Shown here one piece after another: positions 1-12,899 of a stretch of DNA of 64,000 nucleotides. The notes under the pieces were generated by a model that searched no databases, was not told the DNA's origin, and worked only from the letters and a program-made list of their open reading frames with translations. Both the position numbers and the translations under genes were made by a program. Numbering within the stretch: the first letter of the stretch is position 1; every line of letters begins with the position of its first letter. The stretch is from Sphingobacterium sp. FBM7-1 (lineage in GTDB: Bacteria; Bacteroidota; Bacteroidia; Sphingobacteriales; Sphingobacteriaceae). The DNA lies in contig NZ_JAJEWJ010000007.1 in NCBI RefSeq assembly GCF_020687765.1, forward strand, positions 124,001-188,000, written 5' to 3'.

Positions 1-3000
1 TTTGATTTGATTTCAGCACATAATTCGATCCCGTTCATGCGATCCATCATCACGTCGCTAATGACAATTTCGGGCTGGTGTTTTTTGACGATATCCAACG
101 CTTCTACACCATCCTTGGCGATATGGAGAATATATTTGTCGCGGAAAAGTTGTGCAAGATACTCTCGCAGCTGTTTATCGTCGTCCACAACCAACAGACT
201 TGCCGTTTGCACGATTTCTGTTTCCTTCAGGGTTGGAACCTGCTCTTCCCCCGTCTCATCAGTATTGGCTAATGGATTGTCTTCTGCTATAAGTTCTTGT
301 ATCACGGATAAATGCGTATCTGTTTCGGGAAGATACGTATGTGCGGGAAGCATATCGGCATTGTTTGGCAATGCAATGGTAAAGGTCGTGCCAACGCCGA
401 CAGTACTTTCATAAGATATCTCGCCATCCAACATATCCACAAATGTTTTGGAAAGGTACATACCAATGCCGAACCCCGGTTTTTGTGTTACACCTTTTCG
501 ATGGTCGGAATAAAATTTCGTAAAGATACTGTTCCCAACTTCCGCAGGGATACCCACGCCTGTATCAGATACCTGTAAGATTACCTGCGTAGATGTGCAT
601 TTTATATGCAGGGTTATATGCCCATTTTCTGGAGTAAACTTAAAAGCATTGGAAAGTAAGTTGTAAAGGATGATTTCTAGCTTTTCATTATCGGAAACAA
701 TTTCAGCACGTTCTACATCTGTTTCAAAGGTATACTGAATATGCAGTTGCTGTGCTTGGTGTTGGAAGCAGAGAAATATTTCACGCGTAAAAGTGACGAT
801 ATCAAGACGACTCATCTTCAGGTTCTCCACTTCGTTTTCTGCCTTCCGGAACAACAGCAGTTGGTCAACAAGGCTCAGGAGCCGTTTGGTGTTGCGTTTC
901 ACCATGTTAAGCTTGGCTTTCTCCTGACTATCTGTACTCTCTCGTAACAGGTCCTTTATGGGGTTGATAATCAGGGTTAATGGTGTCCGGAATTCGTGCG
1001 ATACGTTCGTGAAGAAAGATTGACGCTTCTCATTGAGTTCCCGTTCTTTCTTCGCAGTGAAATTAGCAAGTTCCACCTCATATTTGAGTGCAGTTTGGCG
1101 GTGACGATACTGGATATACAGCCGTAACAGACCCAATGCAACTCCCACATAAATAATGTACGCCCACCAGGAACGGTACCATGGCGGAAGCACCTTAATA
1201 TGCAGTTCCGTTGGCTGGTTGCTCCATTCTCCCTCTGCATTTGTCGATTCAATCAGTAAGGTGTAGGAGCCTTCCCGCAGGTTATTGTAGTTAATGGCGC
1301 GGGTCGTTCCGGCCATATTCCACTCCTTATCCAACCCTTCAAGCATGTATCGGTATCTGATTTTGTGCGGTGAGGAAAATTCTAAAGCCACAAAATTAAG
1401 GGATAAGATAGCCTCATCATAAGGCAATGTGATTTTGTGGATGTGATACTCGCTATCCAACTGCACACGATAGGTAGAATCCCGCAGCAATTTGTTGTTG
1501 ATCCGTATCGCTGTAATCGCCATTTTGGGCGTGTAGTTTCGGGAAGAAATGCTATCCGGGTAAAAGAGGTTGAAACCATTGACGCCACCAAAAGCGAGCC
1601 TACCGTCTTGCAAATGCAGGGATGCACCATACGAGAACTCATTACTTTGTAAACCATCGGAGCGGTCGAAATTGGTGAACTCGTTTGTTTCCGGATCAAA
1701 TCGGGAAAGCCCGTCGAAGGTACTTAACCAAAGATGTCCCGAATCATCTTTTTCAATACTGAGCACCGAGTTATTACGTAAGCCTTCCTTGTCTGCAAAC
1801 GTGTTCTCGATACTATCCGTCGATCGATTAAATAAAATAAGCCCTCGACCTTCAGTCCCTATCCACATGTGGTCCGGTCCGTCTAGATAGATAGCCCGGA
1901 CAGGTTTTCCTATTTCATATCTTTTAAAGGCACCCGTGCGTTTATCTATTTTAAGAAGCTCGTGATAATTTCCGCCCCATAGATAATCTCTCCCCGCCGA
2001 AATCAGCGTGTTGATATCATTGGCTTCCGAAGAAAAGATCTCGAAAGCATCTTTTTCGGGGTTATATCGATAAAGCCGTCCGTAACCAAATGTGGCCGCC
2101 CAGAGTGTTTGCTGATCGTCTGCCAGGACAATCTGGATATGGTTATTTTCTCTTCCATTTTCGGCATAGCAGGGATACCGTTTGAAGCCGGTGCCAGCAT
2201 TGTACCGCTGAATGCCGTTTGAGGTCGCCATCCATATGTCGCCATTATGGTCTACAGCCATGCTGTTGATGACATTATCCGTTAGCCCTTCTTGTCCTTT
2301 TTTGATCGTTTTAAAAGCATTTGTCTGCTGATCCCAGATACCGAGACCGCCCCCTTCTGTTCCGATCCACAGCTCGCCAGATTTTGTTTCCAGGAAACTG
2401 CGGACGAAGCGATTAGGTAAACGTTTTGAGATCTCCCAAAGGGCGTCATCCATTTTGAACTTGTGCTTGGAAGGATCGAGTATATTTACGCCGCCTTTCG
2501 ACGTGCCGATCCACTTGCGTTGTTCCTGATCGATATAGACGGTATAGATTGCATTACTGGAAAGCGAGTTGTAGTCATGGCTGTTCCAGAAAGATCCTAG
2601 CACCTGTTTTTTTCGGACGTCCAAATGCTCAACCCCATTTTTTGTCGCCAACCAAACATTGTTATCCTTGTCCAAAGCAAGTTGTTCGACGCTAGGAGAA
2701 CGGAGTTCTGAATCAACCCTGGCAACATACTGTTGACTGTCGATGTCATAGACATAGAGACCATCTCCGTTGCCAAGAAGCAAGCCACCGGCGTTATCCG
2801 ACAGTAGTGCCGACGCAGTCGACACACTATCGTTCATCAACTGAAATTTCTGGCTGGCTGGTTCGTATTGGAATAAGCCTTTCTCGTTGATGAAAACCCA
2901 TATTGTATTGTCTTCATCGACGTGTAACACCGAGACATGATAATAATATTCGTCCTTGCCTTGTTGTTCTGCCTGAAGAGGGATCCAGTCTGCTACATCC

Positions 3001-3503
3001 TGCTCCGCATTTTTAACGAACAAGCCCCATCCGTTGGTTCCGACGTATACATTGTTAAATGTATCCACGGCGATGGTCTTGGCATCGGCGGCAAGCACTT
3101 GCGTGTCGTTTACATCCCAATGGGGGTGGAAGCGTAATCTACTGAAGGTATCAAAATTCCGGTTGTATATTCCTACTCCTTGCCCTGTACCAATCCACAA
3201 CTGCTGAAGCAAATCTTCCGTGACACAATAGATATAGTTGTGTGGCAGCGAGCGGGGGTTGTGCAATTGATTACGGTAAGAACGTATTTCATAGCCGTCA
3301 TAACGGTTGAGTCCGTCTGACGTGCCAAACCACATATACCCTTGGTGGTCTTGAAAAATACTCTTGACGGAATTGTTAGACAATCCGTCGTCCATGCCAA
3401 GCTGCTGGACCTGGGCATGACCGAGGTATACCGACAGTGAGACGGCTATCAGGATGAATCTTCGTATGATATATATATAACCAGGATATATGCTCATGTA
3501 CAT
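1..3503 (-). CDS. Hybrid two-component system regulator (HTCS), C-terminus beyond window
   Basis: One-protein signalling system: a periplasmic sensor that should bind a glycan fragment, joined to a histidine kinase, a receiver and (outside the window) probably an AraC-type DNA-binding domain. The frame runs open from ATG 3503 (second ATG in frame at 3497) to the window edge. Seen in order: signal anchor; many propeller repeats of the Reg_prop type (near the N-terminus, DDGLSNNSVKSIFQD and GYMWFGTSDGLNRYDG); a Y_Y_Y-like domain; a membrane segment near residue 790; HisKA with His836 in NVSHEFRTPLT; an ATPase domain; a receiver with VVDDD and phospho-acceptor Asp1150 in VISDVMM. It is divergent from galT-galK-symporter and the beta-galactosidase, which it probably controls (inference). 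The substrate cannot be read from sequence. Confidence 0.95.
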   Translation of the reverse strand, partial: MYMSIYPGYIYIIRRFILIAVSLSVYLGHAQVQQLGMDDGLSNNSVKSIFQDHQGYMWFGTSDGLNRYDGYEIRSYRNQLHNPRSLPHNYIYCVTEDLLQQLWIGTGQGVGIYNRNFDTFSRLRFHPHWDVNDTQVLAADAKTIAVDTFNNVYVGTNGWGLFVKNAEQDVADWIPLQAEQQGKDEYYYHVSVLHVDEDNTIWVFINEKGLFQYEPASQKFQLMNDSVSTASALLSDNAGGLLLGNGDGLYVYDIDSQQYVARVDSELRSPSVEQLALDKDNNVWLATKNGVEHLDVRKKQVLGSFWNSHDYNSLSSNAIYTVYIDQEQRKWIGTSKGGVNILDPSKHKFKMDDALWEISKRLPNRFVRSFLETKSGELWIGTEGGGLGIWDQQTNAFKTIKKGQEGLTDNVINSMAVDHNGDIWMATSNGIQRYNAGTGFKRYPCYAENGRENNHIQIVLADDQQTLWAATFGYGRLYRYNPEKDAFEIFSSEANDINTLISAGRDYLWGGNYHELLKIDKRTGAFKRYEIGKPVRAIYLDGPDHMWIGTEGRGLILFNRSTDSIENTFADKEGLRNNSVLSIEKDDSGHLWLSTFDGLSRFDPETNEFTNFDRSDGLQSNEFSYGASLHLQDGRLAFGGVNGFNLFYPDSISSRNYTPKMAITAIRINNKLLRDSTYRVQLDSEYHIHKITLPYDEAILSLNFVALEFSSPHKIRYRYMLEGLDKEWNMAGTTRAINYNNLREGSYTLLIESTNAEGEWSNQPTELHIKVLPPWYRSWWAYIIYVGVALGLLRLYIQYRHRQTALKYEVELANFTAKKERELNEKRQSFFTNVSHEFRTPLTLIINPIKDLLRESTDSQEKAKLNMVKRNTKRLLSLVDQLLLFRKAENEVENLKMSRLDIVTFTREIFLCFQHQAQQLHIQYTFETDVERAEIVSDNEKLEIILYNLLSNAFKFTPENGHITLHIKCTSTQVILQVSDTGVGIPAEVGNSIFTKFYSDHRKGVTQKPGFGIGMYLSKTFVDMLDGEISYESTVGVGTTFTIALPNNADMLPAHTYLPETDTHLSVIQELIAEDNPLANTDETGEEQVPTLKETEIVQTASLLVVDDDKQLREYLAQLFRDKYILHIAKDGVEALDIVKKHQPEIVISDVMMDRMNGIELCAEIKS

Positions 3504-3617
3504 AGTTTTTTAACGATTGGTTTGGCTTTTTGCTAAAAACAAATATAAGGTATTTTGGGCGAATCGGAGAAGAAAGTGGCTGTCGTGATGTTTCGGATCC
3601 TATTTTCACCGGATTGT

Positions 3618-3673
3618 CCCCCTTTTTATACGAGTTTACGCCCTATATATTTCTGCATTTGCCGCCATCTTTG
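3618..3673 (+). promoter_or_regulatory. C-rich direct-repeat operator and promoter of galT
   Basis: A C-run (3618-3622), then TTTTTATACGAG, then a second CCC (3641-3643), then TTTG at 3670, 25 nt after the T that ends CCCT. The layout recurs before six other transcription units here. TTTG is read as part of a Bacteroidota -7 box. The paired C-runs about two helical turns apart suit a dimeric AraC-type activator such as the divergent HTCS (inference). Confidence 0.6.
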
Positions 3674-3702
3674 TTTCGACAACATAAACCGTGTTACATA
3701 AT

Positions 3703-4755
3703 ATGAATTTTGATATAACCACTGATCCTCATACGCGGATCGACATTTTAACGGGCGAACGCATTCTTGTTTCTCCCCATCGTAGTAAGCGACCTTGGCA
3801 AGGGCAAGTTGAAAAAAACGTCGCGGACAGCCGACCAGCTTACGAGCCAAGCTGTTATCTCTGTCCTGGAAATCGCCGCGCAGAGGGTGATCATAATCCA
3901 CAATATAAAGACAGTTTTGTATTTGTGAACGATTATGCAGCTCTGCTGGATGCAGACCATAAATTGGTGCCGAATAACGATGATCTTTTCCTTGCGACGC
4001 CCGAAAGAGGAATCTGTAAGGTCGTTTGTTTCAGTCCACGCCACGACCTGACCTTGGCCGAAATGGATGTGGCTGCATTGACAGAGGTTGTCAATGTATG
4101 GCAAGACGAATTCCGGGAGCTCTCCAAAAAGGAATGGATCAAGTATATACAGATTTTCGAAAACAAAGGTGCTATGATGGGATGCAGCAATCCTCATCCG
4201 CATGGCCAGATATGGGCACAGAGCGGTATACCCAGTAATATCCTAACGGAAGGGCAACGCCAACAGGATTATTATCAACAACACAAGCAAACGATGTTGA
4301 ATGCCTACTTGGTGGCAGAGTGCGCGAAAAAAGAGCGAATTATCCTAGAAAACACCTCTTTTGTCGCACTCGTGCCTTTTTGGGCAAAGTGGCCGTTCGA
4401 AACTATGCTTATCAGCAAACGTGAAGTGCAGACGATTCTGGATTTTACAAAAGAGGAAAAACAAGATCTCGCTGCGATTATCGGAAAGCTCACCGTACGG
4501 TATGACAATCTTTTCGAAACATCCTTTCCTTATTCTGCGGGTATGCATCAAGCACCTGTCAATAGCGGAAATCAAGAGGGATGGCATTGGCATATGCATT
4601 TCTATCCGCCTTTACTACGCTCGGCTACGGTCAAAAAATTTATGGTTGGCTATGAAATGTTGGCAGACGCCCAACGCGATATTACGCCTGAGGTGGCTGC
4701 CGAGCGGCTGCAACAACTTTCTGATGTACACTATAAACAAAAAAGAAATGAATAA
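3703..4755 (+). CDS. galT: Galactose-1-phosphate uridylyltransferase
   Basis: Transfers UMP from UDP-glucose to galactose-1-phosphate in the Leloir pathway (cytoplasm). The protein has 350 residues, the usual length. Visible motifs are the zinc Cys pair CYLC (Cys51, Cys54), His114 in SPRHD, and the catalytic NPHPHGQ with His165 as zinc ligand and His167 as the uridylylated nucleophile by analogy with the E. coli enzyme. An in-frame GTG at 3691 would add four residues; ATG 3703 is preferred. The last 8 bp overlap the start of galK, so the two are probably translationally coupled. A C-rich operator lies upstream. Confidence 0.97.
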   Translation: MNFDITTDPHTRIDILTGERILVSPHRSKRPWQGQVEKNVADSRPAYEPSCYLCPGNRRAEGDHNPQYKDSFVFVNDYAALLDADHKLVPNNDDLFLATPERGICKVVCFSPRHDLTLAEMDVAALTEVVNVWQDEFRELSKKEWIKYIQIFENKGAMMGCSNPHPHGQIWAQSGIPSNILTEGQRQQDYYQQHKQTMLNAYLVAECAKKERIILENTSFVALVPFWAKWPFETMLISKREVQTILDFTKEEKQDLAAIIGKLTVRYDNLFETSFPYSAGMHQAPVNSGNQEGWHWHMHFYPPLLRSATVKKFMVGYEMLADAQRDITPEVAAERLQQLSDVHYKQKRNE

Positions 4756-5911
4756 GATCATACAACAGGTACAAACGCACCATGTAAAGGAGTTTGGTGA
4801 AGAGCCGCTTGTAGTCCGTTCCCCGGGCCGCATCAATATCATCGGCGAGCATACCGACTATAATGAAGGGTTTGTTCTTCCGGCAGCCGTGGATAAATAT
4901 ATCTATGTAGGCATTTCCCGTAGAACGGACAGCAAGATATACCTGTATTCGCTTAATTTTAATGAAACCGTTATAAGTGCTGTAGAGACATCGCATACAC
5001 TTTCGACACATTGGGCAAACTACATATTAGGTATGGCAGACCAATTGAAAGAAAAGCTGCCCTCGGGATTCGATATGACCTTTTATGGAGATGTTCCGTT
5101 AGGAGCGGGGATGTCCTCATCTGCGGCGCTGGAATCTGCGACAGGATTTGCCTTGAATGAACTTTTTGATATGGGCATGGATCGAATGGAACTAGCGCTC
5201 ATGGGACAGCGTTGTGAACATACCTATATCGGTGTCAAGTGTGGAATCATGGATCAATTTGCCTCTCTGTTTGGAAAAGACGGGCACGTCATTAAATTGG
5301 ATTGTCGGGATTTAAGCCACACGTATGTACCTATGCAGATGGGAGATTATGTGTTGCTGCTGTTAAATACCAATGTGAAGCACTCGCTGGCTTCTTCGGC
5401 CTATAATCAGCGCCGTGAAAAGTGCGAGCAGGCCGTGGCATATTTACAGCCTGAGTATCCGGATGTGCGCAGCCTACGGGACGCCAATGTCGATATGTTG
5501 GAAAGGGTGGTGTTGGAAAAGGATAAAGAAGCGTTCGTCAAAGCAAAATTCGTGGTAGAGGAAATTCAACGGGTAGAAGAATCCTGTGCATACTTAATAC
5601 AAGGAAACCTGCAGGCGATGGGGCAAAACATGTTTGCGACACACACCGGATTGAGCAAGGATTATGAGGTGAGCTGCGCGGAGTTGGACTTCCTAGTCGA
5701 TTATGTAAGGCAATTTCCCGAAGTATTAGGCGCCAGAATGATGGGAGGGGGCTTTGGAGGCTGTACGATAAACATCGTACATCAGGATTTTGTCGAGGAG
5801 CTTTTGTCAGCACTACGCGTTAAATATCAAGAGCAGTTTGGCCTCGCGCTGGACGAATACCGGGTGGAATTAAAGAATGGTACCGAAATAGTTAACGAGC
5901 ATGGATATTAA
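4748..5911 (+). CDS. galK: Galactokinase
   Basis: Phosphorylates galactose with ATP at C1, feeding GalT. The protein has 387 residues, a GHMP-family kinase. Motifs: the galactose-binding signature GRINIIGEHTDYNEG (27-41), the ATP loop PLGAGMSSSAALE (117-129), and the catalytic Asp169 in CGIMDQF. ATG 4748 is chosen because it overlaps the galT stop (ATGAATAA); the open frame runs further upstream only inside galT. Its 3' end overlaps the symporter start by 11 bp, so galT-galK-transporter form a tight operon for uptake and phosphorylation of galactose. Confidence 0.97.
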   Translation: MNKIIQQVQTHHVKEFGEEPLVVRSPGRINIIGEHTDYNEGFVLPAAVDKYIYVGISRRTDSKIYLYSLNFNETVISAVETSHTLSTHWANYILGMADQLKEKLPSGFDMTFYGDVPLGAGMSSSAALESATGFALNELFDMGMDRMELALMGQRCEHTYIGVKCGIMDQFASLFGKDGHVIKLDCRDLSHTYVPMQMGDYVLLLLNTNVKHSLASSAYNQRREKCEQAVAYLQPEYPDVRSLRDANVDMLERVVLEKDKEAFVKAKFVVEEIQRVEESCAYLIQGNLQAMGQNMFATHTGLSKDYEVSCAELDFLVDYVRQFPEVLGARMMGGGFGGCTINIVHQDFVEELLSALRVKYQEQFGLALDEYRVELKNGTEIVNEHGY

Positions 5912-7562
5912 AGATTATATTGTATTTCTATTTTACTTTCTTATAGTGGCAGGCTATGGCCTGTATATCTATTACAAGAAGAAAGCAAAGACGGCCTCTT
6001 CAAAAGATTATTTTCTTGCCGAAGGATCACTGACCTGGTGGGCTATCGGTGCATCTATTATTGCCTCTAATATTTCGGCCGAGCAATTTATCGGTATGAG
6101 CGGGTCGGGCTTCATGATGGGATTGGCCATTGCATCCTATGAGTGGATGGGCGCGGCGGCATTGCTTGTCGTTGCCATCTTCTTTCTACCTGTTTATCTC
6201 AAAAACAAGATTTCGACGATGCCCGAATTCCTTTCGAAAAGATATAACGGGACGGTAGCTATGATTATGGCGGTATTTTGGCTAATGCTCTATGTCGTCG
6301 TCAATCTCACTTCCATCTTATTTCTTGGTGCACTCGCTGTTAGCAGCGTGTCGGGGTTAAGCCTGACGTTCTGTATGTACGGACTGGCATTTTTTGCGAT
6401 TTTGATTACACTAGGTGGAATGAAAGTGATTGGCTATACGGATGTTATCCAAGTATTCTTTCTTATCCTCGGCGGGTTGGCCACAACCTACCTGGCTTTG
6501 GATTTGGTGGCTAACCATTACGGGAGCAATGGAATTTTGGAGGCCTATGGAACGATCGTAAAAAAGGCACCCGAACATTTCCAAATGATTTTTAGGCCGG
6601 AAGATGAACATTATATTGATCTGCCGGGCCTGTCCGTATTAGTAGGTGGGCTATGGGTGGTGAATCTCAGCTATTGGGGCTGTAACCAATACATTACCCA
6701 GAGGGCGTTAGGAGCCGATCTTAACACAGCGCGGAACGGTTTGCTCTTCGCGGCCGGTATCAAGCTCGTGATGCCGATTATCGTGGTATTACCGGGAATC
6801 GCCTGCTATGTGCTTTATAAAGATGGACTTTTCCAGCAGGAAATGGGTTTGGGCGATGATATCAACCCCGATCGAGCCTATCCAGTGTTGCTGAACCTGC
6901 TGCCTACAGGTTTGAAAGGATTATCCTTTGCAGCCTTGACGGCAGCCGTGGTGGCGTCGCTGGCCGGTAAAGCCAATAGTGTAGCGACTATTTTCACGTT
7001 GGATATATATAAAAAAATTATCAACAAAGATGCGGACGAAAAACGATTGGTTGATACGGGGAAAATCACCATTATAATTTCTATGATTTTAGCGGTTTTG
7101 ATTGCGCCCTATCTCGGTATTGATAAAAAAGGTGGGTTTCAGTATATCCAAGAATATACGGGTTTTGTATCACCGGGGATATTTGCGATGTTCCTATTAG
7201 GATTCTTTTGGAAGAAAACAACGTCTAACGCGGCACTTTTTGCGACCATCGGCGGCTTTGTGATGTCCATGCTGTTGAAATTTCTTCCCTTACTGGTTGA
7301 TCTTTCGTTTCTTGCCGGAATCGGGTTTGCTGTACCTACAACAGCAGGCGTATATGAAATTCCGTTTATCGATCGGATTGCGATCGTTTTCGTGAGCTGT
7401 ATCGCAGGAATGGTACTCATCAGCAAATGGGATAATAGGCGTGGTGTAGTGCCGGTGGGCTTCGAGACTGATCCAAGTATGTTCCGCACATCTCGGAGTT
7501 TTACCATTGGTGCATTGCTGGTCGTCGCAGCGCTGACAGCACTCTATACGATATATTGGTAG
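5901..7562 (+). CDS. Sodium/sugar symporter, SSS family
   Basis: Inner-membrane sodium-coupled sugar importer of the SSS/SGLT family (553 residues, about 14 hydrophobic segments). It begins with a typical first helix (DYIVFLFYFLIVAGYGLYIYY), then the family region SSKDYFLAEGSLTWW and IGASIIASNISAEQFIGMSGSG. Further family features are the NLSYWGCNQYITQRALGA stretch and AALTAAVVASLAGKANS. It overlaps the end of galK, which marks galactose (or glucose) as the likely substrate. Galactose set free by the downstream beta-galactosidase could enter by this route. Substrate choice is inferred from context only. Confidence 0.93.
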   Translation: MDIKDYIVFLFYFLIVAGYGLYIYYKKKAKTASSKDYFLAEGSLTWWAIGASIIASNISAEQFIGMSGSGFMMGLAIASYEWMGAAALLVVAIFFLPVYLKNKISTMPEFLSKRYNGTVAMIMAVFWLMLYVVVNLTSILFLGALAVSSVSGLSLTFCMYGLAFFAILITLGGMKVIGYTDVIQVFFLILGGLATTYLALDLVANHYGSNGILEAYGTIVKKAPEHFQMIFRPEDEHYIDLPGLSVLVGGLWVVNLSYWGCNQYITQRALGADLNTARNGLLFAAGIKLVMPIIVVLPGIACYVLYKDGLFQQEMGLGDDINPDRAYPVLLNLLPTGLKGLSFAALTAAVVASLAGKANSVATIFTLDIYKKIINKDADEKRLVDTGKITIIISMILAVLIAPYLGIDKKGGFQYIQEYTGFVSPGIFAMFLLGFFWKKTTSNAALFATIGGFVMSMLLKFLPLLVDLSFLAGIGFAVPTTAGVYEIPFIDRIAIVFVSCIAGMVLISKWDNRRGVVPVGFETDPSMFRTSRSFTIGALLVVAALTALYTIYW

Positions 7563-7587
7563 GATGTGTGGGCATTTCGCAAGATTA

Positions 7588-7644
7588 CCCCCCTTTTTAT
7601 ATGAGTTTGTGCCCTACTATTTACAGTTGGAGGGGGCATATTTG
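7588..7644 (+). promoter_or_regulatory. C-rich direct-repeat operator and promoter of the beta-galactosidase
   Basis: Six C's (7588-7593), TTTTTATATGAG, a second CCC (7612-7614), then CATATTTG with TTTG at 7641. The CCCT-to-TTTG spacing is 25 nt, identical to the galT site, which argues that galT and the beta-galactosidase answer to the same activator. Confidence 0.6.
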
Positions 7645-7664
7645 TAAAGTCAAAAAAGTAATAA

Positions 7665-10832
<3,168 letters not shown>

Positions 10833-10871
10833 CCCAAAAAGAAGTCATATAGACGGGGATTATATATGGCG

Positions 10872-10911
10872 ATCCCACGTGTGCCTTATTAAGGTATGCG
10901 TGGGATTTTTT
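10872..10911 (+). terminator. Rho-independent terminator after the beta-galactosidase
   Basis: Perfect 8-bp stem ATCCCACG / CGTGGGAT (10872-10879 and 10899-10906) followed by a T-run. An inner GCCTT/AAGG pair can extend it. Confidence 0.85.
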
Positions 10912-11149
10912 ATTTCCAAAATATCGTATTCCAGCCGATATTACAAGTCATTATTTACGATCGCGAAAGGCTCAGGACGCTAATTAATAGGTACGGCTTT
11001 ATGAATCACGAATTAGGAATTAACAGATATTTTCCTGAAATTAGGTCTGACGGTCAGAATGTTGTGAAACATGATGGCTAACTATGCCCCTAGCGGAGGC
11101 TATAAACCGGGATGAATACATCACTAAATTTTATTTGATCATATAGACC
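10912..11149. other. Intergenic, nothing recognised
   Basis: Between the terminator and the kinase gene I see no credible reading frame, no C-rich box and no TGTCAAAATTTG element. The promoter of the kinase-regulator pair is not evident. Confidence 0.5.
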
Positions 11150-12241
11150 ATGAAACTATTTATTTGTATGCTGGAGAGGCGCAGGGCGTTTGTCCATATC
11201 ACTTTATCGATGTCCTACCTCGTCATCCTACTTATATTCAATAGCGAAGCTGGTGGAATCACCGCGATGCGGGCCCTAGCGCTATTGCTTACGGGTGTTG
11301 CTGGTATCGGCGTCGCCTATACTGCACGATATGTGCTGGTGCTGAATATAAGACGGCGGCAGGCGGTCCGTGCTGCGATACTGTTATTGACCAATTTTTC
11401 CCTTTTTGGTATATCGGGCTATCTGCTGTTCCACGGTTTAGAAAATCCGATATCCGCTGGCGTGGTAGGCCCAAGCGTAGGACACCCCTGGCAAGATTAT
11501 ATCCGATTTTACCTCGGCTGGTATTTCAATTTTGCGAAATACGGGATGATCTTCTTCGCGTTCGAAAAATACTTGTTCGACAGCATCGACTGGCTGCTAT
11601 CACGATACCGGCCGGATGATATGATAGCGTTGGTCGGTTTCTATAGTCACCATCCATACTGGAAAGAAACGATCGAACGCAATCCGCTTGTTATCCATTT
11701 TTCGAGCAATCTCATCAGTCGCGTGTGTAGTTGGCTCTTGTCCAATACCCGGATAAGTTCGGAACGGCTGAACCACTTGGTCAACCTATTGGATTACGGC
11801 ACGCAGAACTTCGTCGGTCCGCCCCGACACACGGTTCCCCTGGAAGACGAGATTACGGCTGCCCGTCATTTCCTGTCGATGGAAGGCGACCACGATATCG
11901 ATGTGAAGGTGAGCGGCGATGTCCGGGGTGTACAGATTCCTCCCGTCCTGCTGGTCAGTATCACGAAGAATATGGTCAAACATGGCAATCATCTACCGGG
12001 CGAGCCGCACGCGTTGCTTGACATTCGGATCGAAGATTCGACACTTCGTATCTACAGTGAGAACGGCATAGCAGCAGTGCCACGGTGGAAGCGGACGGAC
12101 AGTGGCCATGGGCTGCGGCATATCCAGCAGCGGTTAAAAGAAGTTTACGGAAACCGGGCAGTCCTTCGCACGGGAATAAACGGGGATCGCTTTTGGCTGG
12201 AGATACAGATCGATAACCTAAAAAGATATAACCATGAATAA
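11150..12241 (+). CDS. LytS-like membrane histidine kinase
   Basis: Sensor kinase of the LytS/YehU type (His_kinase family), 363 residues. About four hydrophobic segments fill residues 17-140. A cytoplasmic part follows with the phospho-acceptor region VIHFSSN (His183, where the family usually reads HFLFN), an N-box IPPVLLVSITKNMVKHG (Asn274) and a glycine box GHGLRHIQQRLKEVYG. It overlaps the response regulator by 8 bp (ATGAATAA), so the two form a pair. The H-box is more divergent than in most LytS proteins, so activity is likely but not certain. The input signal is unknown. Confidence 0.85.
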   Translation: MKLFICMLERRRAFVHITLSMSYLVILLIFNSEAGGITAMRALALLLTGVAGIGVAYTARYVLVLNIRRRQAVRAAILLLTNFSLFGISGYLLFHGLENPISAGVVGPSVGHPWQDYIRFYLGWYFNFAKYGMIFFAFEKYLFDSIDWLLSRYRPDDMIALVGFYSHHPYWKETIERNPLVIHFSSNLISRVCSWLLSNTRISSERLNHLVNLLDYGTQNFVGPPRHTVPLEDEITAARHFLSMEGDHDIDVKVSGDVRGVQIPPVLLVSITKNMVKHGNHLPGEPHALLDIRIEDSTLRIYSENGIAAVPRWKRTDSGHGLRHIQQRLKEVYGNRAVLRTGINGDRFWLEIQIDNLKRYNHE

Positions 12242-12893
12242 AAAGCTAAAACTGGTGATATTGGATGATGACCGTGCGTTCATCGACTATGCGGTGCGGA
12301 TCGTTGAACTGGTACCCGCCCTACGGCTGAAAAAAGCCACGACCGACCCCAAAGAGGCCTTGGTATATCTGCTGAAGGAGCATGCCGATATCCTCCTGCT
12401 CGATGTCGATATGCCCTTACTGGACGGGTTTGATGTAATGAAACAGGTACAACATCTGGTCAACCCGGGCAATCTCTCTGTGCCGCGTCTGTTTGTCGTC
12501 CTCTGCTCGGGTTTTGAAGTCAATCCGCAGGATTGCTTTGACCACCGTGCAGTTTATTATATACAGAAGCCGCTGACCGCGGAAAAGCTGATCAAAGCGT
12601 ATATCGCGATCCAAGAGGAAATAGCGCGCCTGTCCATTCGCAAGAGGGATGGCAAGCGCAAGAAGCGAGCTTCGACAGAAGGAAAAGCCGATCAAGACAA
12701 AGCTTTTTCGGAACAGGATTTGGTAACGGTGAAGGAAGCGGAAGGCATCTTGAAAGTTAGCCGTTGGAAAATACAGGACCTGCGCGACAAAGGCGAACTG
12801 ACGACTTTAAAAAAGGACGGACAGGTGCGCCTCTGGCGAAAGGAAGTAGAAGAGGCGCGTTTTCGTTACAGCGTTCTAAAAGGCAAGGTGTAA
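12234..12893 (+). CDS. Response regulator with an excisionase-type helix-turn-helix output domain
   Basis: Partner of the LytS-like kinase, 219 residues. Receiver domain (1-125): acidic pocket Asp11-Asp13, phospho-acceptor Asp57 in LLLDVDMP and Lys112 in YIQKP. A Lys/Arg-rich linker (about 133-150) leads to residues 160-210, where VTVKEAEGILKVSRWKIQDLRDKG and VRLWRKEVEEA resemble HTH_17/MerR-type excisionase domains. LytS partners usually carry a LytTR domain, so this output is unusual. Target genes are unknown; the downstream FN3/DUF5675 operon is a candidate by position only. Confidence 0.85.
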   Translation: MNKKLKLVILDDDRAFIDYAVRIVELVPALRLKKATTDPKEALVYLLKEHADILLLDVDMPLLDGFDVMKQVQHLVNPGNLSVPRLFVVLCSGFEVNPQDCFDHRAVYYIQKPLTAEKLIKAYIAIQEEIARLSIRKRDGKRKKRASTEGKADQDKAFSEQDLVTVKEAEGILKVSRWKIQDLRDKGELTTLKKDGQVRLWRKEVEEARFRYSVLKGKV

Positions 12894-12899
12894 GGCCGG

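Noticed and set aside
7..947. Plus-strand frames opposite the HTCS gene
   Set aside because: Shadows: the minus strand encodes an uninterrupted kinase and receiver with all motifs.
4361..4747. Long upstream extension of the galK frame (129 extra residues)
   Set aside because: It lies wholly inside galT, has no family match, and galK proteins begin at the MNKI... equivalent. ATG 4748 with the 8-bp overlap is the natural start.
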